Below are positions 50,601 to 62,170 of a stretch of DNA of 64,000 nt, one piece after another. The stretch's first letter is position 1. Each line of letters begins with the position of its first letter. A program made the translations under genes and the position numbers. The notes beneath the pieces are model-generated. The model saw only the letters and a list, made by a program, of their open reading frames with translations, was not told where the DNA came from and ran no database searches. The DNA comes from Dimorphilus gyrociliatus (taxonomy: Eukaryota > Annelida > Polychaeta > Dinophilidae), in assembly GCA_904063045.1 (NCBI GenBank), contig CAJFCJ010000024.1, positions 434,001-498,000 on the forward strand, in the 5' to 3' direction.

Positions 50601-53600
50601 TGTGATACGCTTATTCTTTTCTTTCCTTTCTTTCCTTTCTTTCCTCTAATGTTTTTATTGTATTTTCGCTATTTTTCATAGAAAATATTTTAAGGTGAAA
50701 AACAAAAAAAACGGTTGAAAGCTTTGGTTTTACTTTAAAAATTATATTACTATGTTTTTCTGTTATTCTATTTCTTCCAATTTTCTTTAAAACTTCTAAT
50801 GAGATTTCTTTTGGTTTCTTGTCCTTTAAATGGCATACTTCTCTTGTCTTTATTTACGTACTTGATTATTGTAATTAGATAATTATTTCCTTTAACATTT
50901 TTACCCTCAACCTTAGAGAATTATTTTATAAAAAGTACACTTCATTCATTTCCGGTTAGCTATTCTTCTCTTTGTTTTTCTTTCAGAAATGTGTCATAAG
51001 GTTGGATTTATATTTCATCTTTGCATCACTTGGACTATCCAATTGTTCCCTCAACATCGACCCTTTAGATATAGTTTGGTAAAATAACAATTAATTTCTC
51101 CCACACGTTTTCATAGCTCCTATAAAATTAGTATAAGACAAACATCGTGAAATAGGCCTGAGTATCGTATTTATTAATATATTTTTGTGTACTATACTAT
51201 ATAAAAACAATATGTAAATAATATACAGAATACTAGGTTAACATACATATTAAAACTTTTACGAAAGAGAGAATTCTAATTAAATTCTTTGATTAAAGAA
51301 ACTTAATTTAAAAGTAAAAAAGAAAAAAAAAACACTTTAATTGAGTAGGACGAGGGTGATTTTATTCTTGGATTTAAAAGGAAAAACGTGACTATTACGT
51401 TGGAGAATACTAAGATACAACTCTTAAAAGTAATGAACTTCCGGTCATTCAAACTGACAATCTATAAAATAAATCACTATTGTAACATTAACAACATTAA
51501 GAATAATATTTATTTTAAGAAAAAAAAAATATTCTAAGAAAGGTTGAATCAATGTTAAAGTAGGATTATCTGCATTATCTACGTCGTTTGTCGTTTCCTT
51601 TCCATGGTAAGTATTATACTTAATTGACTGAGATATATGATATGATAAATATTTCATCATAGAAAGACATCAACCCGATAAAGAATTCTGCTTTAATATC
51701 TTTTATTACAAGTGGATTTGTATATAACCTATAATATTTATATTAACCAAGTTATATATATACATTTGTATATGAATATAAAACGTATACAGCATATACA
51801 GTATATATTAGCTTGTATTTATCATTCTATAATAATTCGGAGAAGGATGAAAAAATACATTTATCCTTGATAATTTATGTTTTCAACTTATTATAACTAT
51901 TAAATTTATGAATGTCTTTAGGTATTGTCATCAATATCGTATTTGTAAACCAATCTATAAAACTTAAATAGAAAGATAAATGATGATGCCTCCAATTAGG
52001 AATATGACGCCTTATGTAGTGGGAATGTTTACCATATGAGTATACTTTTCATTTCAGTGCTGTGAGCTCTACCACCCTTTGCCTTTACTTATATTACCAT
52101 ATTTCCCCTCCACTTCACAATAAATAAATAATTTTACGAACTTTATTAATGAAGTATAGTTGACTTTTAGTTTTCTTTTAAGGAGCATCCGTTCTATATT
52201 AGCGAAATGTCATAAGGTGTGAAAAGAAAAGAGATTGTTGTCGGAATTGTTATAGACTAGTTAGTATTATTTTTAGATTTAATATGTTTATTAGTATTAC
52301 ATTACACATGAATAATTGTATATCAATAAATATTTTTATTTTTTTCGCAAACTATTAAGATAAACTAGATAAAAAGAGATAAAACTGTTGCCAGCTATTG
52401 ATTTTTTTTATTTCGTTATTGTTTGTCTCCTTTTGTTTCATCTAAAAGTATTGTAATACATATATATATATATACAGTATATAGATATCTATATGCATAT
52501 TTAAAAAGAATAAAGCACTATTACCAATTACTTTTTCATGACTATTTTAAATAATTTTCATCAGATGTGTTATGTAATTACAAAATAATAATTTTTTCAA
52601 TTTTTTATTTTTTTTTAAAAAGAAAAATATTACTTATATTTCTTCCATTCATAAATGAATAATATAGTTACGGTATGGTATATTTTCTCATTTTTCTCTA
52701 TTTCCTTCAATTCCGTTTCTCTAACTTTCGAATAAATGATTAAAACCCGAGAGATTAAACTAAAATGAAGAAATTTTTAATAAATGATATTTATGCGTAA
52801 GAGAAAATACATTTATTAAGCCTTATTTTTACTAGCAGTTTATGCATGAGGTGAGAGATGACTAGAATATTAGTTGAGTCATTATTGCATATCATTCATA
52901 TTAATTAGGAATGGAAAAGAGAGATTGACCGAATTAGGAAACAGTCTCACAGATATTTATCACATTTCCCAATAGTTATTTTATTACAGTAAAAAAAAAG
53001 CTGCATGTAGGACATAATCTTAGTAGATGGAAGAGGAGTGGAGTGGAGATATAGAGGGACCGATTTAGACAGTTACACAAACATACATGTATAATAAGGG
53101 GGGATAGGAGAAAGAGAGAGATAAACATCTATATGTCTATATATATATATACTCAGATAGAGAGAGAGAGAGAGAAAGCGATAGATGGATAGATATAGAG
53201 ATAGATAGAAAAACAGTAAGAAAAGGAGAGAAGGAAGGGAAAAAAGTTTGTTTTCATTTTTTTCTTGCATGCTTTTTTTTCTTTAGCATATTATTTTAAT
53301 GATTTTGTCCATCAGCAGAACTAAGAGAACACTAGAGTAGGTTGGATAGAAAACATTAAATATCATTAAATAGATGTATAAAACACTGCAACTATAACGA
53401 TAATAATAGTAACAGTATATAGAAATTGTTTGCTTTCAAGTTTTGGTATATTTAGATATAAATTTTGAAAAAAATTACATAAGTAATTTTATTATTATAG
53501 ATAATAATTGTAGAAACTGGTAGTATATAAAGACTTAAAGAAAGAAAAGTAAGGTGTATATTGTAAAAAAGACGTCAAATAAAAATCGTGACTACTAGCG

Positions 53601-53652
53601 ACTTAAATATATAAATTTTCCAGTAGCCAACGCCACTCGGCAGCTTCTCGTT
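47300..53652. other. Large gene-poor region
   Basis: 6.35 kb, the longest gap in the window. It has a (GA)n run at 47650-47678, polypyrimidine at 48400-48535 and repeated TATACAGTATAT words (49082, 50128, 51793, 52470). No exon with both splice support and a recognisable product was found. It may hold 5' UTR exons or enhancers of the GPCR gene. Confidence 0.5.
47650..47678. repeat. (GA)n microsatellite
   Basis: About 14 GA units upstream of the MS4A-like gene. Confidence 0.9.
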
Positions 53653-54801
53653 ATGTTAGATAAGCTAACGAATTCCTGTTTTACCCATACTCTTACTGAC
53701 AATAAAAACTATAGTTCTGTTCCGGATTCGGAAGGATACTTAACAAGTGGATTTAATTCGGTTGAGAATTATGAAATTACAAAGCATATACTTAAGATCT
53801 ATGTTACACCAGTTATATGCTTCGTAGGAATAATTGGTAATGTATTAAACCTGTTAGTGTTAACAAGGAGGCGGATGCAGACAGGCATTGACTCGATGAA
53901 GAAATCCGCTCATTTGGGATTAATTGCCCTAGCTGTTGCAGATCTTCTCTATTGTACATTCTTAATAATCCTTACCTTTACGGATTCTAATCTAGTAATA
54001 TATGGTTCTTTTTCAATATTTCTGTTTTCTAAAATGTTTGGAATGGCAATTAAGAATATTTTGAGCATGTTTTCAACTTACATAACTGTCATGATTGCTG
54101 TTGGAAGGTATGCGGCAATTTGCTACCCTTTACACGCTAAGCAGTTTGTCAATGTAACTGCAACTAGAATGTTTATTTTGGCCTGTTTCTTATTATCAGT
54201 CATAATTTTTACACCGAATTTTTGGCTTTTCCGATTACACACCTACTCTTGTTATGGGGAACATGGAATAGAATATAGATATTCTTTGGATACAGGTTTC
54301 TTATCAGAGAGGCCAGTAGCTAAGAAATCAATTGATTCAATTCAATTAATAATCAATTTCATAATTCCTTTTATCATTCTCTCATTCTGTAACTTTAAGT
54401 TAATAATGGCTCTAAAAGCGTCATGGAAATTTCGACAGGCTCAAAGCGTTCCCGTTAGTCAGAATCAATCGAAGCCAATTACACCTACACTTATTGCAAC
54501 TATATTCTTATTTTTATTATTATCGTCACCCTCTGAGTTCATAAATTTATATTCTAATGTTGCAGCAAAAGATAAAACTGAACTTGTATTAGTTATATTA
54601 GAATTTGCTAATGTGTTGCAAACATGTAACTTTGCCGTCAATTTTATTTTGTACTGTGTAGTTAACGTTCATTTTAGAGCTACGTTGGCTGATAGTTTAA
54701 GAAGAAAGCGTGGTTATAATGAGATAGAGGGACAAAGATTACAAAATATGACAACAACAACAAACGTTAATATGTCAACCAAAGCGGTGCCATGTGCATA
54801 G
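53653..54801 (+). CDS. Class A (rhodopsin-like) peptide GPCR, FMRFamide-receptor-like
   Basis: Intronless coding region of 382 aa with seven hydrophobic helices: TM1 near 51-72 (GIIGNVLNLLVL, with the conserved Asn), TM2 near 86-110 (LALAVADLLY type, LxxxDLL), TM3 near 127-152, TM4 172-192, TM5 228-250 (with Pro), TM6 278-298, TM7 315-338 (NFILYCVVN in place of NPxxY). The TM3 end reads GRYAAICYPL instead of DRY. The N terminus has an N-x-S/T site (NYSS). A C-terminal basic helix 8 (DSLRRKRGY) follows. Family style fits protostome neuropeptide receptors near FMRFamide or myoinhibitory peptide receptors; the ligand cannot be told from sequence. The ATG at 53653 gives a sensible N terminus. Confidence 0.88.
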   Translation: MLDKLTNSCFTHTLTDNKNYSSVPDSEGYLTSGFNSVENYEITKHILKIYVTPVICFVGIIGNVLNLLVLTRRRMQTGIDSMKKSAHLGLIALAVADLLYCTFLIILTFTDSNLVIYGSFSIFLFSKMFGMAIKNILSMFSTYITVMIAVGRYAAICYPLHAKQFVNVTATRMFILACFLLSVIIFTPNFWLFRLHTYSCYGEHGIEYRYSLDTGFLSERPVAKKSIDSIQLIINFIIPFIILSFCNFKLIMALKASWKFRQAQSVPVSQNQSKPITPTLIATIFLFLLLSSPSEFINLYSNVAAKDKTELVLVILEFANVLQTCNFAVNFILYCVVNVHFRATLADSLRRKRGYNEIEGQRLQNMTTTTNVNMSTKAVPCA

Positions 54802-54849
54802 TTCAAAGAAAACTGTTTAGTCTTATCTTGCTATAGTTGTGTATATACA

Positions 54850-54852
<3 letters not shown>

Positions 54853-54891
<39 letters not shown>
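54853..54891. repeat. (TA)n microsatellite
   Basis: About 19 TA units just after the GPCR stop codon, probably in its 3' UTR or flank. Confidence 0.92.
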
Positions 54892-54896
<5 letters not shown>

Positions 54897-57112
54897 GTAA
54901 TGTACTATCTTTTATAAAGCTATAAAAGAGACCTTTGAAATTAAATGGGATTGTATATTTCACTGGTATAATGATATTTGTTGTGTCAGAATCAAACAGA
55001 AAATTAGTGACAACATGCAATCATACTTATGTTTTCATACCCTTTGTTTCTATACAAAAAGTGTAAAGGCATTTCAATTTTAAATAAATCCTCAGCAATT
55101 GTATGTAAATATATTAGTGTTATACTGTATATACAGCATATATTTATATTGTAAAGAAAAACAGAAAAAAGGATCGGTGTATAGTAAATTTCAAAACGAA
55201 AAAAGAATAACATTTTTAGCATTCATAGGCTAAATATGATTTGTATTATTCGATTTGGCTGATTTGCTTGATTTATTTAGGAAAAAAGTGACACTTATAG
55301 ACGAGGTATTTACAATTCCTATCTTTAAGACAGCTGTATATATATATACTCTATATATATATCTTTATGATATCATTTGGTATATTTACTCCTTTTCACC
55401 ATGTATCAATCTGATGTTTGTATTTGTAAACAATCTCTTTTGGTATCACTTTCTTTTTAATATGTAAGATATTAAAAGCTGATGAATTACTTTCTGTCTG
55501 AAATTTATTCTTATTATATAATCTCCGTCCTATATTTACTGTTGAAATGATACAATATATTACCATTTGAAATGAATGATTTTCAATAACTTATAATTTA
55601 AATCACGTTCTCCTCCTCCTCTCAATATCTCTAAAAGGGCAATCGTTAAAGACTTGTATGCAATAATTTATTTATTGATATTACTTCCAAGCGAAATAGC
55701 AATGTTTACGCCTATATGTATATATCATTTTCTATCAAAAAGTTCCCTACCCCTTCAGTACTCTTTATTTTGGAGACGGAACAAGCTTTTTCGCTTTGTC
55801 ATATTTTATATTGCGAATTAAATGCCCTAATTTAAGACTGATGACTGGTTGAAGTCGCATAATACCATGACAAGGGGGAATACATACAATACCTACTTCC
55901 TTCGCTTTAGGCATTATTTCTATCTCTTTTTCCTATCTCTTTAAAATAGTGTCTTAATACTTCGTTTTTTTTTCAGAACTGTTTTAAACTCTGACAAGAG
56001 ATGTTTTAGAAATAGTTGTAGAATAAAAGTTTTATGTTAAAAGTGCTTTCTAATCATTTTTTTTCATAATTAATCCTGTCTCTCTTTTACCCCTTGTTCT
56101 CCATATTTATTATTAATAATTCATTAATTAACCTTTCATTTAACAGATTTAAAAATAGGGTCTTTTACATCATTCTTTTAAGAGGGAGAAAGAGAATGAG
56201 AAAGTGAGAGAGAGAAAGCTATAAAAAGAAGCCTACACATAGAGAGATAGGGAAATGGTGAGAAAAATGTCTGTAATAAATTATTAAACATTCGCAAAGA
56301 AACAGAAACGCCAAAAGTAAAACAAGACTACTGACCTAAAAGAAAAAGTATATCAAAAAGAATTATTATGTACACTGCTTCTCCCCTTTCACATCTTTAC
56401 TGAAGATAACAATAACTCGGTATTATTCATTTTGAAAATATTAAAAAGAGTAAATTAATTTCTTGATAAAGCCTTTTAACCTATTTATATTATTAAATAA
56501 TAGACAGATTATATTTTAAGATTGTATTTAAATAGACGTATTTGGCTTTGATTAAAGATCATTCTTTTAGCTTAATTAATATATATCTAAATCAAAGTTA
56601 CAAAATTGTGGATAAAGTGTAAGAGTATATATATATCAAAGAAGCTTAGTTACATTTATAGTGTAAATGAATGGCTAAAACATATAAATATTTATGTATT
56701 TAAAGTATTTTTAATGGCGGAAAAATGATGCAGATTCTAGAGAATCTATTAGAAATATGGTATACAATAACTTGTTTTTTTCTCTCAAAGGCAGTGGGTG
56801 TGTATGGCGGGGCGGAGGTGCTAGAGGAAGGCTGAACAAAGCATATATACTACACATTTCTTTTTGTTGTATAAATTTGATGACAATAGTAATGTAATGT
56901 TATTGTCTATTTACTGTTTTTCATGTTTGTCATGATATACTATAGATAAATATAGAAATATATATTGTTTTTTAATAATATGTTCTATAAAAAGGAAAAA
57001 TAAAACTGTAAAAAACTAATTAAAATGATATGAATGTTTCAGGAATATATATTGTATCGGAGGTGGAAATGTCACTATTTCTTATCATTTTTCTCATCAA
57101 ATGTTTTAGATG

Positions 57113-57138
57113 TGTTTGTTTGTTTGTTTGTTTGTTTT
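57113..57138. repeat. (TTTG)n microsatellite
   Basis: About six TTTG units in intergenic DNA. Confidence 0.85.
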
Positions 57139-57368
57139 TTGTTCTATAAAAAAATAAAAATTAGTTTAAATTATATAAAAATAAATTAAATAAATATATA
57201 AAAATTGTTTGCTAGTTTATTCGATGCACAGAATAAATTGAAAGGTGTATTTCACTTTTCTAACTAATATAAAGTGATCTAAAACTATAAAATATTAGAT
57301 TAATGCTTCTTTTTTTTTTTAAAAAAAAAAGACATTATTCCTTTTATATTATTTATTTGACATATATA

Positions 57369-58248
57369 TTACTTCGAATATCTTCTTTCCATATTGATAT
57401 CCATGCAGACTTTCTGAACGCCATGTATTCTGACGCACCAATGGGTTTCCCCGCAGCATTCAGAGTCCTCATTACAGTGGTAGGTGGCGCAAGCAGGCTT
57501 TCTGGAAGTTTAGAAAATTCGACATAGTGGATATGGATGAATGGTATTTTCATGGTTAGAAGCAAAAAGACATTGCAATATTTAGCTTAGGAGAAATAAT
57601 AGAAAAGAAGGGAGAGGGATGGGGATGGAGGGGGTGGGCTGGAAGTAGGAGTAGAATTGTAAATGAGATAAATATAATAATTATATTCCATATAACAGAA
57701 AAAAGATAGTTGATTGTTTCTTACCTCACTCTTTGACTATTTATTAACGTCAGAAGTTGGTATAATGCATATGACATTTGGGGTCTTTCACCCCGAGACG
57801 GCGACCGAACTTCTGCTAAAAATAAATAGAATTCCTCTTACTTCATTTTTCTTTTCGTTCCTATTTTACTCTCTAAGTACTTAGTAAAATATTCATATCA
57901 ATCAAAGCGCTTTAATTAATAGCTATAATGAAAAGTCAAAAGTCATGCATAATATGTTGTTGAATCTATTTAAAAAATAGCCAATAGATGGCGTAATCGG
58001 ACAAGAAGTTTTTTTCCAAAACTTGCAATAGATGTCGTTTAGATATCATTGAATACCATTTCTCATTTCTATTTCTTATCGTGGTCAAAAAATTTTACTT
58101 TTGGCATAGCACGACAATAGTCCAATTAGTTCTATAAAACTCTAATTAAATAGGAAGACTCACGCCGTGAAAGAATCCGAAAACATGCCGATGTTGTAAA
58201 AAGGGCGAAGAGTAGACATTGGAATGCAAACAAGTGACGCTTCTCCAT
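57369..58248 (-). CDS. Secreted six-cysteine (knottin-type) peptide precursor
   Basis: Three exons, 58248-58164, 57815-57725 and 57501-57369, joined in phase 1 then phase 2, give 102 aa; no single long reading frame shows it. Exon 1 is a signal peptide (LFAFQCLLFALFTTSAC). Exon 2 encodes an Arg-rich start (RSPSRGERPQ) and an amphipathic stretch (YALYQLLTLIN), ending near the basic pair region VRK. Exon 3 carries six cysteines spaced C-x4-C-x5-CC-x5-C-x8-C, the inhibitor cystine-knot pattern, then a short charged tail. Knottins of this size serve as neuropeptides, antimicrobial peptides or channel-directed peptides; nothing in the sequence decides. A signal peptide, propeptide-like middle and one-knot exon favour a processed secreted peptide. 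An out-of-frame ATG lies 4 nt upstream of the start. Confidence 0.75.
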
Positions 58249-61200
58249 TCATTCGCTTTTTTCGACGCAATGACGATTCAGCCTAAAAATAGATAGAGAA
58301 AGGGGCGTAAGTCAGGCGAGAACAAATTCAATTCGCTCCTAAACGCCCTGAATAACAGCGCCCATACCTATTTGCCTATTTAGCCTCTGGCATTTTTAAT
58401 TATGAGATGATTGCTGTTTTTTTTCACAAATTAGATTCTTTTATTCCAAGCTTTATATTAGTTAAATAACAAAAGATTGTCAACTTTTATAGCTCGATCC
58501 TCGTACCCTTTTGTATTAGAGAATAATACCCAATTCAGACTGAGAGCCTTATATAAACACGTATTGCTGTATTTAATTAAAGAAGTGATGGTAGGAGAGG
58601 TCGTCTTATATACACATATAAGAGAAGAAAAAGAAAGAGAAGAGCAGGAAAAGTGGAAAAGTCTGCCTAGTTGAATATTTGAAGAAAACGTGACATTTTC
58701 TACATATTTTCTATTAATTTACAAAGCTCTTAAAAGTATTTTCTAAGGATTGACTATTTGAATAGTAATAATCATAATTATTATTATATAAGTTATAAAT
58801 TATACACATCTCTTTTTCAACTTTTACTTAAAAAAATACTTACTTTTTTCTTTTAAAAGTAACTTTTTGTCTTTTTTTTTCTTTTTACTTTTTCAGATTT
58901 TCTCTTCAATACTTTGCATTGAGATAAACAGACTAAATACGAGATTTAAAGCCGGGATAACAGAGATAGATATTCTTCCAGTTAAGTCTATAAGAATAGG
59001 TGTTAAATATAATCTTTTTCAATCTCATCACTTAATATTTATATTTGTTTTATAAACATTATAAAAGGTTTAGCAACTGCTCAAATGTCAGTTTTTCCAT
59101 TTTTATAAATTGATTATGGCATGGTAAAATATACTACTAGTCAGTTTAATTTCATACAATCGCTTCCCCTTTTTCTCTTAATGCTTTTTATTTCTCCTAA
59201 TTATAATCTATTTTCTTCAAAAGTGTCAAATGAGTACTTTCTATACTTTCCACTCGATACGATCACACAAGCTTTATATATATATATAAAGTATATGAAA
59301 TTCTCTTTGTTTAAAATGAGACTATTTAATTCAAAGCCACAACTAGTTGTTTACAGTTAAAAAAAGATACAAAATCATCAATATATCAGAAGATAGGGTT
59401 GATAATTAATGGAAAGAAAGAGAGGAAGAGAGAGAGATTATTTCATAATAATAGTAATTAAAACAATGTTTCATTTTATCGCGTAGAAAGTTATGGATTA
59501 GTATAAAAAAATAACAAACGTGAAACATATCACTATTTCGTCTACGTACAGGGAATTTGAAAGATAGAGAGACGGATAGAGAGAGCAGAGGGAGAAGGCT
59601 GAAAGAGAGTGGAAAAGAGAGAGAGAGAGAGAGTAAAAAAAGTTTCCATTTTAGCATCAATGATGCTCAATCTCCATAAATTGACTATTTAAATGTAAAA
59701 ATTTGCAATTTTATAGTAAATCTCTTCAAAAGTATTTAAACTAATTGAATATTCTCTTTTTTACTTTTAAGAAGGTATAAATAAATAGGTTTTGCTTTAT
59801 AAATAAAGATTTATTAACTGCTTATACTTTGATTGGAACGACATGGGTAAAATTTTTAATTTAGCAACTACAGAGTTTTAATTAATTACATAACTATATA
59901 TATATATATAATCTGTATATATATAAAGACAGCTTTTGCGAAAATACTCATTAGATAATATAGCAAAATGTATAAAATCAAGATCGTTACTTTATATAAA
60001 TCTATTAATGGATATTTTTAGCAACTTGTTGGCCTCTTTTTATAACTTTTATAATAGAAATGGGGGAAAAAAACATTTAAGTTATAAAGTAGAATAATTG
60101 AGGTGGAAAACTTACATTCAAAGAATTAAAAGCTACTTCTGTTGATAAAAATCCATAAAAGTCTCTAAAAGATTACCATACATCTATCAATTTCTACTTT
60201 ATATATACTTTGTTTGAGTTTACTTGACAAAGTTTTAAAAATATAGAAATATATGTAGTTATCGTTATAAATATACATAAATAAGGGTGAATAGATTATA
60301 AATGAGAGAGTAAAGACTTATTGACATACACAATTACGTAAATAGTCACTATATCCGCTGCTTACTGAAATTGCGGGTTTCTTTTTTGCTGGTGCAGCAA
60401 TACTACAGTGATATAATCTATTTAAATTGGAAAGGAAAATGATACGGTTCAGCCTCTAATGACGTACCCATCATCATATATAAAAACAAACTTCTATGAA
60501 ATAGAAGGAATGTGGTATTTGGATAATTTATTCTCTTTTCAACGTCTTACTCTCTCCGTCCCTTTTCTATTTGAAAGACATACTACCCCACGGGTCTAAT
60601 ACGTTAATCGACCAATCCAAACCTTCTCTATAACATGCCTAAAACCTCTAATTTTTTTTCTCTCTCTCTTTCTATCCTCCCATTTCCTCTTTTCTCCCCA
60701 TCTCTCTTTCCCTTTACCCGTCACTCTCTCTCTCTCTCTCTAACTTTGTCTGTGTTGTCTTCCTGTTTTCTCTCTTTCTCTCTCTCTAATTTACTTATTG
60801 TCCTTTATTTCACTGTCTCCTCCACTCGTTTATCAATCGTCTATCTTATTTTATATGTCTGCTTTGTGTCCAAATATATTAACTATTTCCTTCTTATCAT
60901 GTATACTACAGAAATTAAAGTTCCTAATCTTGTGTTTTTCAGTTCCTTCCTTATAGTGAAGGAGATAGTAAAGATAGGAATAAAAGGAAGAATATGACAG
61001 AAATTAACTAGCAAGTTTAATTATTCCATAGTTATTTACATGTAATGAAATTGTAAATGTAAGCTAGAATGTTCATCGTGAAATGTTACAATTGCTCCAA
61101 TATTTTTTTTCAGTTTTTTAATGAGATATGACTTTTCCTCGCTTTCGCTCTTTATTTTCCCTCCCTCTCCCTCTCCGTCTCCATCTCCGTCTGCATCTCC

Positions 61201-62066
61201 GTCGTCTTCTCTCTCTCTCTCTTTCTCTCAATCTATCTGTCTGTATATTTATCTTCCAATCTACCCACCTCTCGTATTCCCCTTTCTTCTCTCATCTGCT
61301 TGCACTATATTTAGTTAACTCTTTTGTAATCTTTTAACAATATTTTAATTATTTAATTACAAGTAAAAGATATATTGGCATTTCTAATTATCTCTTTCTA
61401 TCTTTTATGTATGCAAAAAAAAAAACAGGAAAAAAGGAAAGTAAGAGAAAATATAGAAAAAAAGGAGGGTAATTAATTGTATGAGACTTGAAAGATCTTG
61501 TCTTGAATAATACTTTGACTTTAATTTTTCATTAGCTAAGTAATACTTTATTATAATTATTATAATTTTATTCTTTTATATCGTTACAAGCCGAAAAGTA
61601 AATATATATATTTTACGACTGGTATTTTATTGCAGATTTTCGACTTTATGATGAAGCTTTAATTACGTATCTGATTATGAAAAGTAGGAAACTGTAATGG
61701 AGAAGAGATTTAAAAAGTAAAATAGAAAAGAGACTTAAACGATTCTCTTCGCTATCTTTCTGATCCTCTTTCTTTTTTTAACTGAATATGAACATGAATT
61801 GATATCATCAAGTACTTACAATGTTAAGCTTCCTGTTATATTTTCTTTCTATTCTGTGTACTTGGATTACTAACCCTTATTAATTAGACGTAACAGTATG
61901 GAAATATATGGTAAGCTTACAACCATACAAAAGCTGGTACTTTGTCAGATTACTGTTTGTATATTGCAGTTGGATGCACCCGACAATAGAATTGAGCAAT
62001 AGTATAACTTATTACAGAATGTTTCTAGTTTTTGGAGGATTAAAAATCCTAATCTATAAAGCAGTT
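58249..62066. other. Intergenic region rich in simple repeats
   Basis: 3.8 kb, mainly AT-rich with purine or pyrimidine runs (59570-59640, 60655-60790, 61140-61240). A stretch at 58898-59000 looks mildly coding but stands alone. The 5' part next to the knottin gene probably contains its 5' UTR exon (acceptor TTTTTAG just before 58280). Confidence 0.5.
60655..60790. repeat. Polypyrimidine (CT-rich) tract
   Basis: Long CT-rich stretch with several pure (TC)n blocks. It produces long open frames on the plus strand of very low complexity, which I do not treat as genes. Confidence 0.8.
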
Positions 62067-62170
62067 ATGTCTGGTGATAGTGATAGTGAAGTATTCAATA
62101 CTAAACAAAGACATTATTTCAAAGGTTTATCTGATAATTTTTTTCCACAAAATTCCCAAGTTAATATCCG
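62067..62170 (+). CDS. Likely first coding exon of a gene leaving the window
   Basis: An ATG opens 34 codons (MSGDSDSEVFNTKQRHYFKG at the start), ending at a good donor CCG|GTAAGG in phase 2. The acidic N-acetyl-type start (MSGDSDSE) and clean donor suggest a real cytosolic protein start. No matching downstream exon was identified before 64000, so the rest may lie outside. Product not recognised. Confidence 0.4.

Larger units (their letters stand above)
54802..57368. other. Intergenic region, GPCR to knottin gene
   Basis: 2.6 kb, AT-rich, with (TA)n at 54853-54891 and (TTTG)n at 57113-57138. No coding stretch recognised. Confidence 0.6.

Noticed and set aside
50989-51081. ATG stretch with a hydrophobic start, ending at a GTAAAA donor
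   Set aside because: Could pass for a signal-peptide exon, but no phase-matching downstream exon was found.
58898-59000. Mildly coding-like stretch after a TTTTTCAG acceptor
   Set aside because: No partner exon, weak donor and no recognisable product.
60635-61337. Several long Ser/Pro/Leu-rich frames
   Set aside because: Translations of CT-rich simple repeats.
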